A DNA stretch of 64,000 nucleotides from Clostridia bacterium (GTDB lineage Bacteria > Bacillota > Clostridia > Oscillospirales > CAG-272), in the NCBI GenBank assembly GCA_017410065.1, contig JAFQRL010000012.1:124001-188000 (forward strand), read 5' to 3'. Under the pieces are notes generated by a model. It worked only from the letters and a program-made list of their open reading frames with translations. It had not been told where the DNA came from and made no database searches. Within the stretch, counting starts at the first letter, position 1, and every line of letters starts with the position of its first letter. Below are positions 1 to 9,348 of the stretch, piece by piece. Both the position numbers and the translations under genes were made by a program.

Positions 1-987
1 GTCGAGGGGTGCATATTGATTATGCACGACTATTCTGACACCGAGGGAGCAGACCGCGTTGCAAGCGAGCTCGGCATACCCGTGCACAAGGTCGATCTCA
101 GAGGACTTTTTGATTCCGAGGTAAAGAAATATTTCGTGGATGAATATCTTCACGGGCGGACTCCTAACCCCTGTATTATATGTAATGAGCGAGTTAAATT
201 CAAGGGGCTTCTTGATTTTGCGGAGGCAAACGGCTTTGATAAAATAGCAACGGGCCATTATGCGAGAATCGGGACAGTAACGGTCGACGGAGCGAAAAAG
301 CATATTCTCCTGAAGGCTGAGGACCTCTCAAAGGATCAAAGCTATATGCTATACAGGCTTCCCGAGTCTATACTTTCTAAAACCTTGTTTCCCCTTGGGG
401 AGCTTACCAAGGACACAGTGCGCGATAGATCCAGAACCTTCGGGATCAGTGCCGCTGACGCGAAGGATTCCCAGGAAATTTGCTTTTTGCCCAATGGCGG
501 ATACCCCGAATACATTGAATCTGTCGTCGGCAAATTACCTTGCGGCAGCTTTATAGATGAAAAGGGAAACCTACTCGGTGAGCATAAAGGTATCATCAGG
601 TACACGGTGGGGCAGAGAAAGGGCCTCGGTATCGCTCTCGGTAAGAGAATGTTCGTCGTTTCTATCGATCCTGTCGAAAACACCGTTACTCTCGGAGACG
701 AGCTGAAGGGAAAAGAGGAGATCGTGATCGGCAACGTTTCTCTGTCGTCTGCATTAAGCCCCGATCTACTTAATTTAAGCGGTGCTTCGACAGATACTGC
801 CGACCCGTTTACATTGCCTTTATCGGTAAAGTTAAGGTACACAGCTCCTCTTATTGGCTGTGAGATTTCGCCGCTTTCGGACGATAAATATAAGCTTAAG
901 CTTGAGACTTCGGCAAAGGCGGCACCCGGTCAGTCGGCGGTGGTATATTCGGGAGACAGGGTCGTTCTCGGCGGTATTATAGAATAA
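1..987 (+). CDS. mnmA: tRNA 2-thiouridine(34) synthase MnmA (5'-truncated)
   Basis: The reading frame is open from base 1, so the N-terminal PP-loop part lies outside the window. MnmA transfers sulfur to uridine-34 of the tRNAs for Glu, Gln and Lys in the cytoplasm. The visible part carries the family hallmarks: TPNPCIICN with the first catalytic cysteine, KFKGLLDFA, the ATGHYARI segment, KDQSYMLYRL, and SQEICFLP with the second catalytic cysteine. The C-terminal part has YTVGQRKGLGIALG and a final beta-barrel ending at 987. The two cysteines fit the persulfide and disulfide mechanism known for the family. A terminator-like hairpin follows at 1045-1079. The downstream gene has its own promoter, so the two are probably separate units. 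Confidence 0.96.
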   Translation, partial: VEGCILIMHDYSDTEGADRVASELGIPVHKVDLRGLFDSEVKKYFVDEYLHGRTPNPCIICNERVKFKGLLDFAEANGFDKIATGHYARIGTVTVDGAKKHILLKAEDLSKDQSYMLYRLPESILSKTLFPLGELTKDTVRDRSRTFGISAADAKDSQEICFLPNGGYPEYIESVVGKLPCGSFIDEKGNLLGEHKGIIRYTVGQRKGLGIALGKRMFVVSIDPVENTVTLGDELKGKEEIVIGNVSLSSALSPDLLNLSGASTDTADPFTLPLSVKLRYTAPLIGCEISPLSDDKYKLKLETSAKAAPGQSAVVYSGDRVVLGGIIE

Positions 988-1044
988 GATTTTAAAGATG
1001 AAAAATCAGTAAATCATGCCGTAAATGATGCATCGGCTTGCAGA

Positions 1045-1079
1045 GCGGAGAGGGGGAAGTTTTACCTTCTTCGCTTTTT
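1045..1079 (+). terminator. Intrinsic terminator after mnmA
   Basis: GCGGAGAGGG (1045-1054) pairs with CCTTCTTCGC (1065-1074), including G-T pairs, around a 10-base loop. Five T residues follow. It lies 58 bases after the mnmA stop codon. Confidence 0.75.
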
Positions 1080-1459
1080 GTATTTCGGGAAAGCTTGGCT
1101 GACATTTGTTTGAAAATATAACTGAAAAGTGGTTTTTAAGTGGAAAATCCTGCTCGTTAAAGCAAAAATCAATGTGTAGAAAAAAATGCTCGAATTTTGT
1201 GCAATTTCAACAAATTGTAAAAAAACTTATTTTGCGCATTTACCAAAGGAAAAATAGTAAATAAAATTTACATATCCGAAACAAATAGCCGATTTTTCTA
1301 AAATATTTAAGCAAATACGCAAATAAAAATTACTTTAGCAAGCTAAAAATACTTCTCTAAAAAGTGTGGAGTAAACATTTATTTACATTATCATTTTTTA
1401 ATGGGATTTATTGGCAGGAAAATGGGGCGGTTTCTATATATATGTATAATAGGAAGGAC

Positions 1460-1489
1460 TTGACTTTTGCGGCTTGTTTGTGGTATAAT
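1460..1489 (+). promoter_or_regulatory. Extended -10 promoter of the transporter operon
   Basis: TTGACT (1460-1465) and TATAAT (1484-1489) are separated by 18 bases. TG at 1481-1482 makes an extended -10. Transcription should start near 1496. The early leader can then form a small hairpin, AGCGCA (1506-1511) with TGCGCT (1519-1524), ahead of the ribosome site at 1545-1550. Confidence 0.8.
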
Positions 1490-1558
1490 CATTGCGTGTA
1501 AATTAAGCGCAAACACAATGCGCTATTGCATGAAAGAGTTTTTTGGAGGAAATCAGCA

Positions 1559-4500
1559 ATGAAAAGAACATTATTTCAGAGAGTTGTGTGTTTGTTTCTC
1601 TCTGTAATCGTTATTCTCGGTTCTTTTGCTATCACCTCGTCAGCAGGTGAGTATAAGGGCGCAGAGAGTACCTCCTCAACGTTGGAGGAGATGAAGGACC
1701 TCATCGGTACCGATTCTTATTCAACGTATTTCGCCTCCGCATTGAAGTCTCTCAATAAGGAGCTTCAGGCGACCCTTGGCGAAAAGGAGATCAACATTAC
1801 AGAGTTCGTCACAAACAACGGCGACGTCTGCCTCACAGGCAACCTCGGCAATCTCAAGGATTCCGCAGGCGGACCTCTGGTAGACAGAGAGAGCTTTGAA
1901 TCCTACTGGGAGTCGTTCGACGACGATAAGTACGGCGCAAGCTCCGTTTATCTCACTACCATCAACAGTGACGATAAAGCGTCGAACGCAACCTGGAGAT
2001 TCACCATCTCCGCAGACGAGGTCGGCTTCTATAATCTCTACATAGAGTATTATAACTGCAAGACCGACGAGAGCTCCGTATCCGCTATCCAGAGAAAGCT
2101 TCTCCTGGACGGCAAGGTACCCTTCTCCGAGGTCAGCAGCATCACCTTCGATAAGACCTGGACCTATAAGTCCAATACCGACAGCTCCTCTGATACCTAC
2201 TATAAGGTTGACGAGACTATCGTTTCGAAGGCAGATTACGATAAGGCTTCCAAGTATTCCGTAAGCTATGAGCAGGACGATAAGAGCTACCGCAAGATAG
2301 TCGTTGAATACAGATTCGAGGACGGTCAGTATAAGAGAGTTAAGCACACCTACACGATCGGCCAGGATATCAACGGCAACTCTATGGCACCTCTTGCGCA
2401 GGAGTCCTCTCAGTGGAATACATACATCTGCTCGGATAAGTCAGGCTACAACGAGGGCTACTTCAACTTCTTCCTCTCCGAGGGTACTCACACCATCTCT
2501 CTTGAGGCAGAGCGCGAGCCTATGGTCATCAGAGCCATCAGATTCGTTCCCGTTGAGGTCGACACCCTTGAGTCCGACGGCAAGGCAAACTCCACCGAGC
2601 TTCAGGTAGGATCGGACGGAAAGTATCACTTCTCCGAGACCAACTCCTTCGAGCAGTACAAGGCTGCCCTCGGTGATAACTATAATAAGAAGGCTAACGG
2701 CGGTAAGATCGTTACCCTTCAGGCAGAGTTCCCAGACGCTATCTCGGATTCCTCTGTTGCGGCAAGCAACGACAACACCTCCGTTGCAACCTATCCCATC
2801 AGCGCAAGCGCTCAGCTCTTCAATATTATCGGAGAGACAGGCTATGATTCCTTAGGTCAGTGGGCAGCTTATAATTTCCAAGTCACCGAAACGGGTATGT
2901 ATAAGATCTCTATGAGATTTATGCAGGACGCCCTCCAGGGTATGTTCATCTGCCGTTCCATCAAGATCGCGGGCGGTAAGGATTACGTTTACGGCTACAA
3001 CGGAAGTGCCGTTGCTCCCTATGTGGAGGCAACCCAGGCCCGCTTCAACTATTCCAAGGAGTGGCAGTCCGAGTACGTTGGCTACTACGACGCGCAGGGC
3101 AAGCATCACGACTTTGAGTTCTTCTTCGAGGCAGGTCAGGACTACACTATCTACCTTGAGTGCGCGCTCGGCGACCTTAAGACCTACATTCAGAGAGTTG
3201 AGACCTCTCTTAGCAATCTGAACGAGGCTTACCTGCAGATACTTCAGTATACAGGCTCGGATCCCGACGAAAACCAGAACTATAAGTTCCACGAGAAGCT
3301 TCCCGATGTGCTCGTCACCCTTCTTAACGAGGCGCAGAACCTCACCGAGACGGCAGACGCTCTTGAAAAGCTTTGCGGCACTAACGGTTCCCATATAGCA
3401 ACCCTTGATACGGTTGCCCGTATCCTCTACCTTATGGGTAAGGATAACGGTAAGGAGATCGCCGCAAACCTCTCCTCGCTTAAGACCTACCTCGGTACTC
3501 TCGGTACCTGGATCAATGACTCCAAGCAGGGTACTCTTAAGCTTGACAGCATCACCCTCGCTCCCAAGGCGAAGGCAAACAGTGATAATCTTCCCAAGGC
3601 TACAGCTAATTTCTTCGAGTCTCTTTGGTTTGAGATCTGCTCTTTCATATATTCCTTCTTCACCAACTATGAGCACATGGGTCTTAAGAAGCTCCCCACA
3701 GAGGACGATTCCGCAGTTAACGTGTGGATCGCAATGGGTCGAGATCAGTCAAACATCTGGCGTTCGATGATCGACTCCGAGGGCGGCTTCACGGATCAGT
3801 ACGGTAAGGCGGTTGCCCTCAAGCTCGTTACGGCAAGCACGCTGCTTCCGTCAATTCTTTCGGGTAAGGGACCTGACGTTTACTTAGGTCTCGGTGCGGC
3901 AGACGTTATTAACTACGCAATTCGAGACGCGGTTCTCGGTGTCAGCGGTAACGACCCGCACTTAACAAACGTTCAAAATGCCGTCTTCAAGGACTTTGAG
4001 CAAACGGTGAAGGGAAATAACCTTCTTGATCCCGCAGACGATAACTTCTCGCCCGCCGCGATGAAAACGCTCACCATCTATTCTCCCGATAACGCCAAGG
4101 GCGCAACGGGCGGCGTGAGCAACCATCCCGACAACACAGACGTTACCTACGGTATCCCGATGACGATGGGCTTCGCAATGATGTTCTACCGTATGGACGT
4201 TCTTGCAGAGCTTAATCAGGAGGTTCCCGAGACCTGGGATCAGCTCCTTGAGATACTCCCCGTATTCCAGGCAAACAATATGGATATCGGTGTTTCCTAC
4301 ATAAGTGCCCTTGACTTTATGATGTATCAGATGGGCGGTAATATGTGGAAGTACACAGATAGCAGCATCTACGAATCCAAGTACGCAGGCGCGAAGATCG
4401 ACCTTGATTCGGATATCGCACTTGAGGCGTTTGAGTTCGTTTGCCGTCTTTACACCGACTATTCCTTCCCCGTAACCTACGATACTGCAAACCGCTTCAG

Positions 4501-5191
4501 AACAGGTGAGATGCCCATCGTTATCGGTGACTATGCATCTATCTATAATACTCTCGTTGTATACGCAACCGATATTTCCGGTCTTTGGGAGTTCTCCTCA
4601 CTTCCCGGATCCCACGAGAAGAGCGTATACAGAAGTGAAGACGGTACTATCATTTATAAGTCCGAGACTCTTAAGGCTGAGGACGCTAAGGCGCAGGGCC
4701 TCACCCTCATCTCCGAGGGAGAGTATAACTACAATTCTCTTGCAGGCGTGGCAGCAACCGTTATTCTTAAGGGCTGCGAGAAGGATGTAAACAGACTTCA
4801 GGCTGCTTGGGACTTCGTAAAATGGCAGACAAGCGCATCCGTTCAGGCGACCTACGGTAACAGAATAGTTGCCCTCATCGGTCCCGCGGCTAAGTACGAG
4901 ACCGCAAACCTTAAGGCTATCGACGACCTCTCCTGGACCGCAAACGAAAAGGCGGCTATCAAGAATCAGATGGCTCACCTTGATGCGATAGTTAACTACC
5001 CCGGCTCTTATATCTACTCCAGATATATGAAGTTCGCATTCCTTGATGCATACAACGACGGCGCAGAGCCTCACGATGCAATGATGAGCTATATCGATGC
5101 TATCAACGCGGAGATAGAGCGTAAGCGTAAGGAGTTCGGACTTGACACCATCCCTAAGGGCGAGGATGCTCCCCTTAAGGATGCAGAGTAA
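1559..5191 (+). CDS. Giant secreted solute-binding protein with carbohydrate-binding-like N-terminus
   Basis: This 1210-residue protein is likely the capture subunit of a sugar ABC importer. The ATG at 1559 is chosen because GGAGGA (1545-1550) precedes it and a signal peptide follows. An in-frame upstream start at 1526 lacks both. Residues 1-30 are the signal peptide; no lipobox cysteine is seen, which is unusual for a Gram-positive binding protein. Two beta-rich, galactose-binding-like regions follow, near 142-330 (FYNLYIEYYN to GTHTISLE) and 432-549 (AAYNFQVTETGMYKISMRF to DYTIYLECA), then a helical region. An aromatic hydrophobic stretch at about 682-707 leads into a family 1 binding domain from about 718 to the end, with KGPDVYLGLG, GIPMTMGFAMMFYRMDVL and PETWDQLLEILP. 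Typical family members are 400-550 residues, so most of the N-terminal half is extra. The ligand cannot be read from sequence. Confidence 0.85.
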   Translation: MKRTLFQRVVCLFLSVIVILGSFAITSSAGEYKGAESTSSTLEEMKDLIGTDSYSTYFASALKSLNKELQATLGEKEINITEFVTNNGDVCLTGNLGNLKDSAGGPLVDRESFESYWESFDDDKYGASSVYLTTINSDDKASNATWRFTISADEVGFYNLYIEYYNCKTDESSVSAIQRKLLLDGKVPFSEVSSITFDKTWTYKSNTDSSSDTYYKVDETIVSKADYDKASKYSVSYEQDDKSYRKIVVEYRFEDGQYKRVKHTYTIGQDINGNSMAPLAQESSQWNTYICSDKSGYNEGYFNFFLSEGTHTISLEAEREPMVIRAIRFVPVEVDTLESDGKANSTELQVGSDGKYHFSETNSFEQYKAALGDNYNKKANGGKIVTLQAEFPDAISDSSVAASNDNTSVATYPISASAQLFNIIGETGYDSLGQWAAYNFQVTETGMYKISMRFMQDALQGMFICRSIKIAGGKDYVYGYNGSAVAPYVEATQARFNYSKEWQSEYVGYYDAQGKHHDFEFFFEAGQDYTIYLECALGDLKTYIQRVETSLSNLNEAYLQILQYTGSDPDENQNYKFHEKLPDVLVTLLNEAQNLTETADALEKLCGTNGSHIATLDTVARILYLMGKDNGKEIAANLSSLKTYLGTLGTWINDSKQGTLKLDSITLAPKAKANSDNLPKATANFFESLWFEICSFIYSFFTNYEHMGLKKLPTEDDSAVNVWIAMGRDQSNIWRSMIDSEGGFTDQYGKAVALKLVTASTLLPSILSGKGPDVYLGLGAADVINYAIRDAVLGVSGNDPHLTNVQNAVFKDFEQTVKGNNLLDPADDNFSPAAMKTLTIYSPDNAKGATGGVSNHPDNTDVTYGIPMTMGFAMMFYRMDVLAELNQEVPETWDQLLEILPVFQANNMDIGVSYISALDFMMYQMGGNMWKYTDSSIYESKYAGAKIDLDSDIALEAFEFVCRLYTDYSFPVTYDTANRFRTGEMPIVIGDYASIYNTLVVYATDISGLWEFSSLPGSHEKSVYRSEDGTIIYKSETLKAEDAKAQGLTLISEGEYNYNSLAGVAATVILKGCEKDVNRLQAAWDFVKWQTSASVQATYGNRIVALIGPAAKYETANLKAIDDLSWTANEKAAIKNQMAHLDAIVNYPGSYIYSRYMKFAFLDAYNDGAEPHDAMMSYIDAINAEIERKRKEFGLDTIPKGEDAPLKDAE

Positions 5192-5216
5192 GACTTAATG
5201 TATAAAGGAGAAAAAG

Positions 5217-6176
5217 ATGTCACAGGAAAATGTTAAAACCGTCGACAAAGAACGCCCCGTAAAAAGGGACGAAATGTCGAAGTGGCAATGGACCTGGAAA
5301 GAAATGAAGAAGAATAAGACGGCATACTTTATGCTCGCTCCCTTCTTTATCCTCTTCATAGTATTCACAGTCCTGCCCGTATTTCTTTCAATAATACTGA
5401 GTCTTACAGACTTCAATATGCTTCAGGTCCCCGGCTGGGAGGGTCTTGATAACTACACAAGACTCTTCCTCGAGGACGAGATATTTATGCTGGCAGTGCA
5501 GAATACTCTTATATTCGCACTTATAACGGGACCTGTTTCCTACATTCTCTCGCTTCTCGTTGCGTGGTTTGTAAACGAGCTCCCACCCAAGATCCGTGCG
5601 GTCGTAACCCTTATCTTCTACGCACCCTCGATCTCGGGCCAGGTATATCTTATCTGGAAGACTCTCTTCTCGTCCGACGCATACGGTTGGGCAAACGCAA
5701 CTCTTATGGACCTTGGACTTATCACAGACCCGATCCTCTGGTTTGAGGATGCAAACTACGTTATGCCTCTTTGTATCGTGGTTGCACTCTGGACCTCGCT
5801 CGGTACTGCGTTCCTGTCCTTCATCGCGGGCTTCCAGACGGTCGACCGTTCGATGTACGAGGCTGCTGCGGTTGACGGTATCAAGAACCGTTGGCAGGAG
5901 CTTTGGTATATAACCCTTCCCACAATGAGACCTCAGATGATGTTCGGTGCGGTCCTCGCAATTACCAACTCTTTCGGATTCGGTTCTGTCGTTGACGCAC
6001 TTTGCGGATTCCCCTCGGTCGACTATGCGGCGCACACGATTATGCACCATCTGAACGACTACGGTGGTTCACGATACGAGATCGGTTACTCTTCGGCGAT
6101 CGCCGTTGTGCTCTTCATCATAATGTTCGGCTCGAACATCCTTGTTAAGAAGGCACTTTCAAAGGTAGGTGAGTAG
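5217..6176 (+). CDS. Sugar ABC transporter permease, MalF/UgpA type (pair 1)
   Basis: This 319-residue inner-membrane permease has about six membrane spans and an N-terminal cytoplasmic stretch of about 35 residues. The EAA loop that docks the ATPase is clear: EAAAVDGIKNRWQELWYITLP near residues 220-240. AAAGGAG at 5204-5210 sets the ATG at 5217. It lies 25 bases after the binding-protein gene and 3 bases before its partner permease, so the three form an import module. No ATPase is encoded nearby. A shared MsmK/MalK-like ATPase elsewhere in the genome is the usual arrangement in Bacillota for this family. Confidence 0.93.
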   Translation: MSQENVKTVDKERPVKRDEMSKWQWTWKEMKKNKTAYFMLAPFFILFIVFTVLPVFLSIILSLTDFNMLQVPGWEGLDNYTRLFLEDEIFMLAVQNTLIFALITGPVSYILSLLVAWFVNELPPKIRAVVTLIFYAPSISGQVYLIWKTLFSSDAYGWANATLMDLGLITDPILWFEDANYVMPLCIVVALWTSLGTAFLSFIAGFQTVDRSMYEAAAVDGIKNRWQELWYITLPTMRPQMMFGAVLAITNSFGFGSVVDALCGFPSVDYAAHTIMHHLNDYGGSRYEIGYSSAIAVVLFIIMFGSNILVKKALSKVGE

Positions 6177-6179
6177 TAT

Positions 6180-7073
6180 ATGAGAACAAAAGAAGCAAAG
6201 CTTAAGAAGATGAGAACAAGAGGACACAAGGTCGTTCTCAACCGTTCAGCGGGCGGTGACCTCGGTATCACCATTATGCTCGGCCTTCTCGGTGTCATTA
6301 TGTTCCTCCCTATGTACTACGTCGTCATCCAGTCCTTGAAGCCTCTTGACGAGCTGTTTATGTTCCCCCCGAGATTCTACGTTATGAGCCCCACGTTCGA
6401 TAACTTCTCGGATCTGTTCACCCTTATGAGCGACTCCTGGGTGCCCTTCTCGAGATACATATTCAACACGGTGTTCATCACCATCTGCGGTACTATCGGC
6501 AACCTTATATTCGCCTCTATGGCGGCATATTCGCTTGCTAAGCTCCGCTTCCCCGGAAGAAAAGCGATCTTCCAGCTTATCGTAACGTCCCTGATGTTCC
6601 ATTCCACGGTTAACCAGGTAACGCACTTCATCATCCTCTCCGCATTCGGCTGGATCGATACCTACCTTTCCATAATCGTGCCCTCAATGGCAACAACAAT
6701 GGGTCTTTACCTTATGAAGCAGTTTATGGAATCCTCCGTTCCCGATACGGTCCTTGAGTCCGCCCGTCTTGACGGCGCAAGCGAGTTCCGTACCTTCCTC
6801 ACCATCGCAATGCCGATGGTTAAGCCCGCTTGGCTCACTCTTATGATCGAGTGCTTCAAGTCGCTTTGGAACTCAGGTGCTTCCATTTATATTCACTCTG
6901 AGGAGCTTAAAACATTTAACTACGCTATCAACCAGATCGTCTCGGGCGGTATTGCTCGTTCGGGCGCAGGTGCCGCGGCGATAGTTATTATGATGATAGT
7001 TCCTATCGCAATCTTCGTCATTAACCAGAGTAAGATCATCGAAACGATGGGCTCCTCGGGTATGAAGGACTAA
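6180..7073 (+). CDS. Sugar ABC transporter permease, MalG/UgpE type (pair 1)
   Basis: This 297-residue protein has six predicted membrane spans. An EAA-like loop reads ESARLDGASEFRTFLTIAMP, and the IIETMGSSGMKD end is typical of MalG-type permeases. It pairs with the permease that ends 3 bases upstream and is likely translationally coupled to it, because its own ribosome site is weak. The C-terminal GMKD follows the common pattern of these partners. Its substrate should be the same as that of the adjacent binding protein. Confidence 0.93.
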   Translation: MRTKEAKLKKMRTRGHKVVLNRSAGGDLGITIMLGLLGVIMFLPMYYVVIQSLKPLDELFMFPPRFYVMSPTFDNFSDLFTLMSDSWVPFSRYIFNTVFITICGTIGNLIFASMAAYSLAKLRFPGRKAIFQLIVTSLMFHSTVNQVTHFIILSAFGWIDTYLSIIVPSMATTMGLYLMKQFMESSVPDTVLESARLDGASEFRTFLTIAMPMVKPAWLTLMIECFKSLWNSGASIYIHSEELKTFNYAINQIVSGGIARSGAGAAAIVIMMIVPIAIFVINQSKIIETMGSSGMKD

Positions 7074-7085
7074 AAGGAGGAAAGT

Positions 7086-9332
7086 ATGAAAAGCAGAATA
7101 ACGAAAGTATTCATACTGGCTATCGTAGCGCTTATGCTCTTTGGCACTGTGCTTACCTCCGCGTATGAGTCCTACGACACATACACCTACTCCATAGACG
7201 GTAAGCCTCTCCTCTCTCCCGCCGCATATACTCCCGACGTTTCGGTTTACGATTCCAAGTATATGGGACTTGTTGACGAGAGCGGTCAGGGCGGTCTCGG
7301 AATGGCGAGCGATATCGTAACCGATAAGGAAGGTAACTTCTTTATTGCAGATAGCGTTGGAAACCGTATAGTTGTCCTTGATAAGTATACTTACAGAGTT
7401 AAGGAAGACGTAAACGGTAATCAGATGATCATCGATCACTACTACGATGAGTACAACGTTCGCCAGACCTTTAACGCACCCACAGGCGTATACGTAACAG
7501 ATCCCAATAAAATGATAGATAAGTCCGAAAACATCTTCGTCTGCGATACGCAGAACAGAAAGGTAGTCGTTTTCGATAAGGACTTTAACTACGAAAGAAC
7601 GATCACAGTTCCCGATGACCCCGCGGAGGGCGAAACAACCACCTCTCTTATCACCAAGAAGGACTTCGCTCCCACCGCCATCGCAGTTGATATCTACGGA
7701 AGAATTTTCGTAGTATCCAAGGACTGCTTCAGCGGTATCGTGGTTATGTCAGGTGAGGGAGACTTCACAGGCTTCATCGGTGCTCAGAAGATCACGGCAG
7801 ATCCTCTCACTCTTCTTTGGGAAAAATTCCAGAGCGTTGAGGACAGAGAGTCCAACTTCCGTGAGCTTCCCGACCCCTATAATAACATTGCAGTAGACGA
7901 CCTCGGCTTCGTTTACGCAACCATCAGCTTCTCAAACGTTGCAGATAAGAAAAATCAGCTTGAGGCTATCAAGGGAAAGGAAGCTGCTTATTCTCCCGTT
8001 AAAAAGCTCAACTCCGTCGGTAAGGAGATCCTTAAGCGTAACGGCTTCTTCGATCCGGGTGGAGAGGTTGACGTCCTGTTGCCCACCGAGGTATCCACCA
8101 TCACCGATATCGCTATCGGTAACGAGGGCTCCTGGTCCATCCTCGATAAATCCCGATCCAGGATATTCACCTACGATTCAAACGGTAACCTCCTCTTCGC
8201 TTTCGGTGATACGGGCAACCAGATCGGTAACGGCGCAAGCTACACCGCAATGACCTATCAGGTTCTCTACGACGAGAAGACCGGCAAGGACGTATATAAC
8301 CTTGTCCTTCTCGACCAGACGGGCGGCGACTTCCGACTTATGGTATATCACCCCACCGATTATTATGAGCTGATTATGAATGCGCTTCATAATCAGAACG
8401 AGCATAACTACTCCGCAACCATCCAGTATTGGCAGGACGTTCTCACAAGGAACAACAACTTCGACCTTGCATACGTCGGTATCGGTAAGGCACTCTATAA
8501 TCTCGGTGATTACGAGGGTGCAATGGAGATGCTCAAGAATGCTTATGAGACTGAGGTATATTCTCTTGCTTTCGCGGCAATGAGAAAGGATATCCTCTCC
8601 AGGTGGCTTCTTCCTCTTATTATTGTTCTTATAGTTGCTCTCGTATTCTTCTTCAAGTTCCTTGGTTGGGCTAAGAAGAAAAACAAGGCAGTTGCTCTTA
8701 AGGTCGGCAAGAAGACCTATCTTGAAGAGCTTCTCTACGTGTTCCACCTTGTATTCCATCCGTTCGACGGCTTCTGGGATCTTAAGCACGAAAAGCGAGG
8801 CTCCGTAAAATCCGCAACCACGATTCTTGCGCTCACCGTAGTTGCATTCTTCTATCAGAGTATCGGTCAGGGATATATCTTCAATCCTCGCGGCGACTAC
8901 TCCACCGTTATTATGCAGATGCTGGGAATTCTTGTTCCCGTGCTTCTTTGGGTCATTTCCAACTGGTGTCTCACAACACTCTTCGACGGTGAGGGAAGTC
9001 TTAAGGATATTTATATCGCAACCTGCTATTCTCTGGCACCTCTTCCGCTGTTCATCACGATATCCACTATCCTCACAAACGTGCTCACTATCTCGGAGCA
9101 GGGAATTATCAATATGATCGCAGCTATCGGCTGGGTATGGGTAGTAATTCTTCTGTTCTTCGGTATGGTCGTTACCCACGATTACTCCACGGGTAAGAAC
9201 GTTATCACAACTCTCGGAACTATCGTTGCGATGTGCGTAATTATGTTCATCGTGATCCTGTTCTCCAGCCTTGTTGTGAAGATGGTAACATTCGTTGTAT
9301 CGATTATAACGGAAATCAGTAACAAATTTTAG
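7086..9332 (+). CDS. Secreted beta-propeller/TPR protein anchored by a C-terminal YIP1-like membrane domain
   Basis: The function of this 748-residue protein is not established. A signal peptide occupies residues 1-26. Residues about 60-440 hold repeated blade-like segments (GMASDIVTDKEGNFFIADS, TGVYVTDP, NIFVCDTQNRKVVVFDKDF, IAVDIYGRIFVVS), fitting an NHL-type extracellular propeller. A TPR-like pair of helices lies near 450-500 (AYVGIGKALYNLGDYEGAMEML). A membrane span starts near 508, a basic linker follows, and a polytopic YIP1-like domain with about five spans fills roughly 560-748. AAAGGAGG precedes the ATG. The gene sits 12 bases after the first permease pair and 16 bases before the DUF5696 gene. 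A scaffold or ligand-sensing role at the transporter is inference from that position. Confidence 0.8.
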   Translation: MKSRITKVFILAIVALMLFGTVLTSAYESYDTYTYSIDGKPLLSPAAYTPDVSVYDSKYMGLVDESGQGGLGMASDIVTDKEGNFFIADSVGNRIVVLDKYTYRVKEDVNGNQMIIDHYYDEYNVRQTFNAPTGVYVTDPNKMIDKSENIFVCDTQNRKVVVFDKDFNYERTITVPDDPAEGETTTSLITKKDFAPTAIAVDIYGRIFVVSKDCFSGIVVMSGEGDFTGFIGAQKITADPLTLLWEKFQSVEDRESNFRELPDPYNNIAVDDLGFVYATISFSNVADKKNQLEAIKGKEAAYSPVKKLNSVGKEILKRNGFFDPGGEVDVLLPTEVSTITDIAIGNEGSWSILDKSRSRIFTYDSNGNLLFAFGDTGNQIGNGASYTAMTYQVLYDEKTGKDVYNLVLLDQTGGDFRLMVYHPTDYYELIMNALHNQNEHNYSATIQYWQDVLTRNNNFDLAYVGIGKALYNLGDYEGAMEMLKNAYETEVYSLAFAAMRKDILSRWLLPLIIVLIVALVFFFKFLGWAKKKNKAVALKVGKKTYLEELLYVFHLVFHPFDGFWDLKHEKRGSVKSATTILALTVVAFFYQSIGQGYIFNPRGDYSTVIMQMLGILVPVLLWVISNWCLTTLFDGEGSLKDIYIATCYSLAPLPLFITISTILTNVLTISEQGIINMIAAIGWVWVVILLFFGMVVTHDYSTGKNVITTLGTIVAMCVIMFIVILFSSLVVKMVTFVVSIITEISNKF

Positions 9333-9348
9333 TTGCAGGAGGTAAAAA

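Larger units (their letters stand above)
988..1558 (+). other. AT-rich intergenic region upstream of the transporter operon
   Basis: This 571-base gap has no credible gene. It holds the mnmA terminator at its start and a strong promoter near its end (1460-1489). Between them is very AT-rich sequence with two small palindromes of the type GTAAA-N5/6-TTTAC, at 1257-1271 and 1371-1386. These lie roughly 75-230 bases upstream of the promoter, where an activator or repressor could bind. No known riboswitch or small RNA was recognised. Confidence 0.6.

Noticed and set aside
988..1558. Search for tRNA, 6S RNA or small RNA in the large gap
   Set aside because: No cloverleaf, CCA end or known RNA signature was seen; only a terminator, promoter and AT-rich filler.
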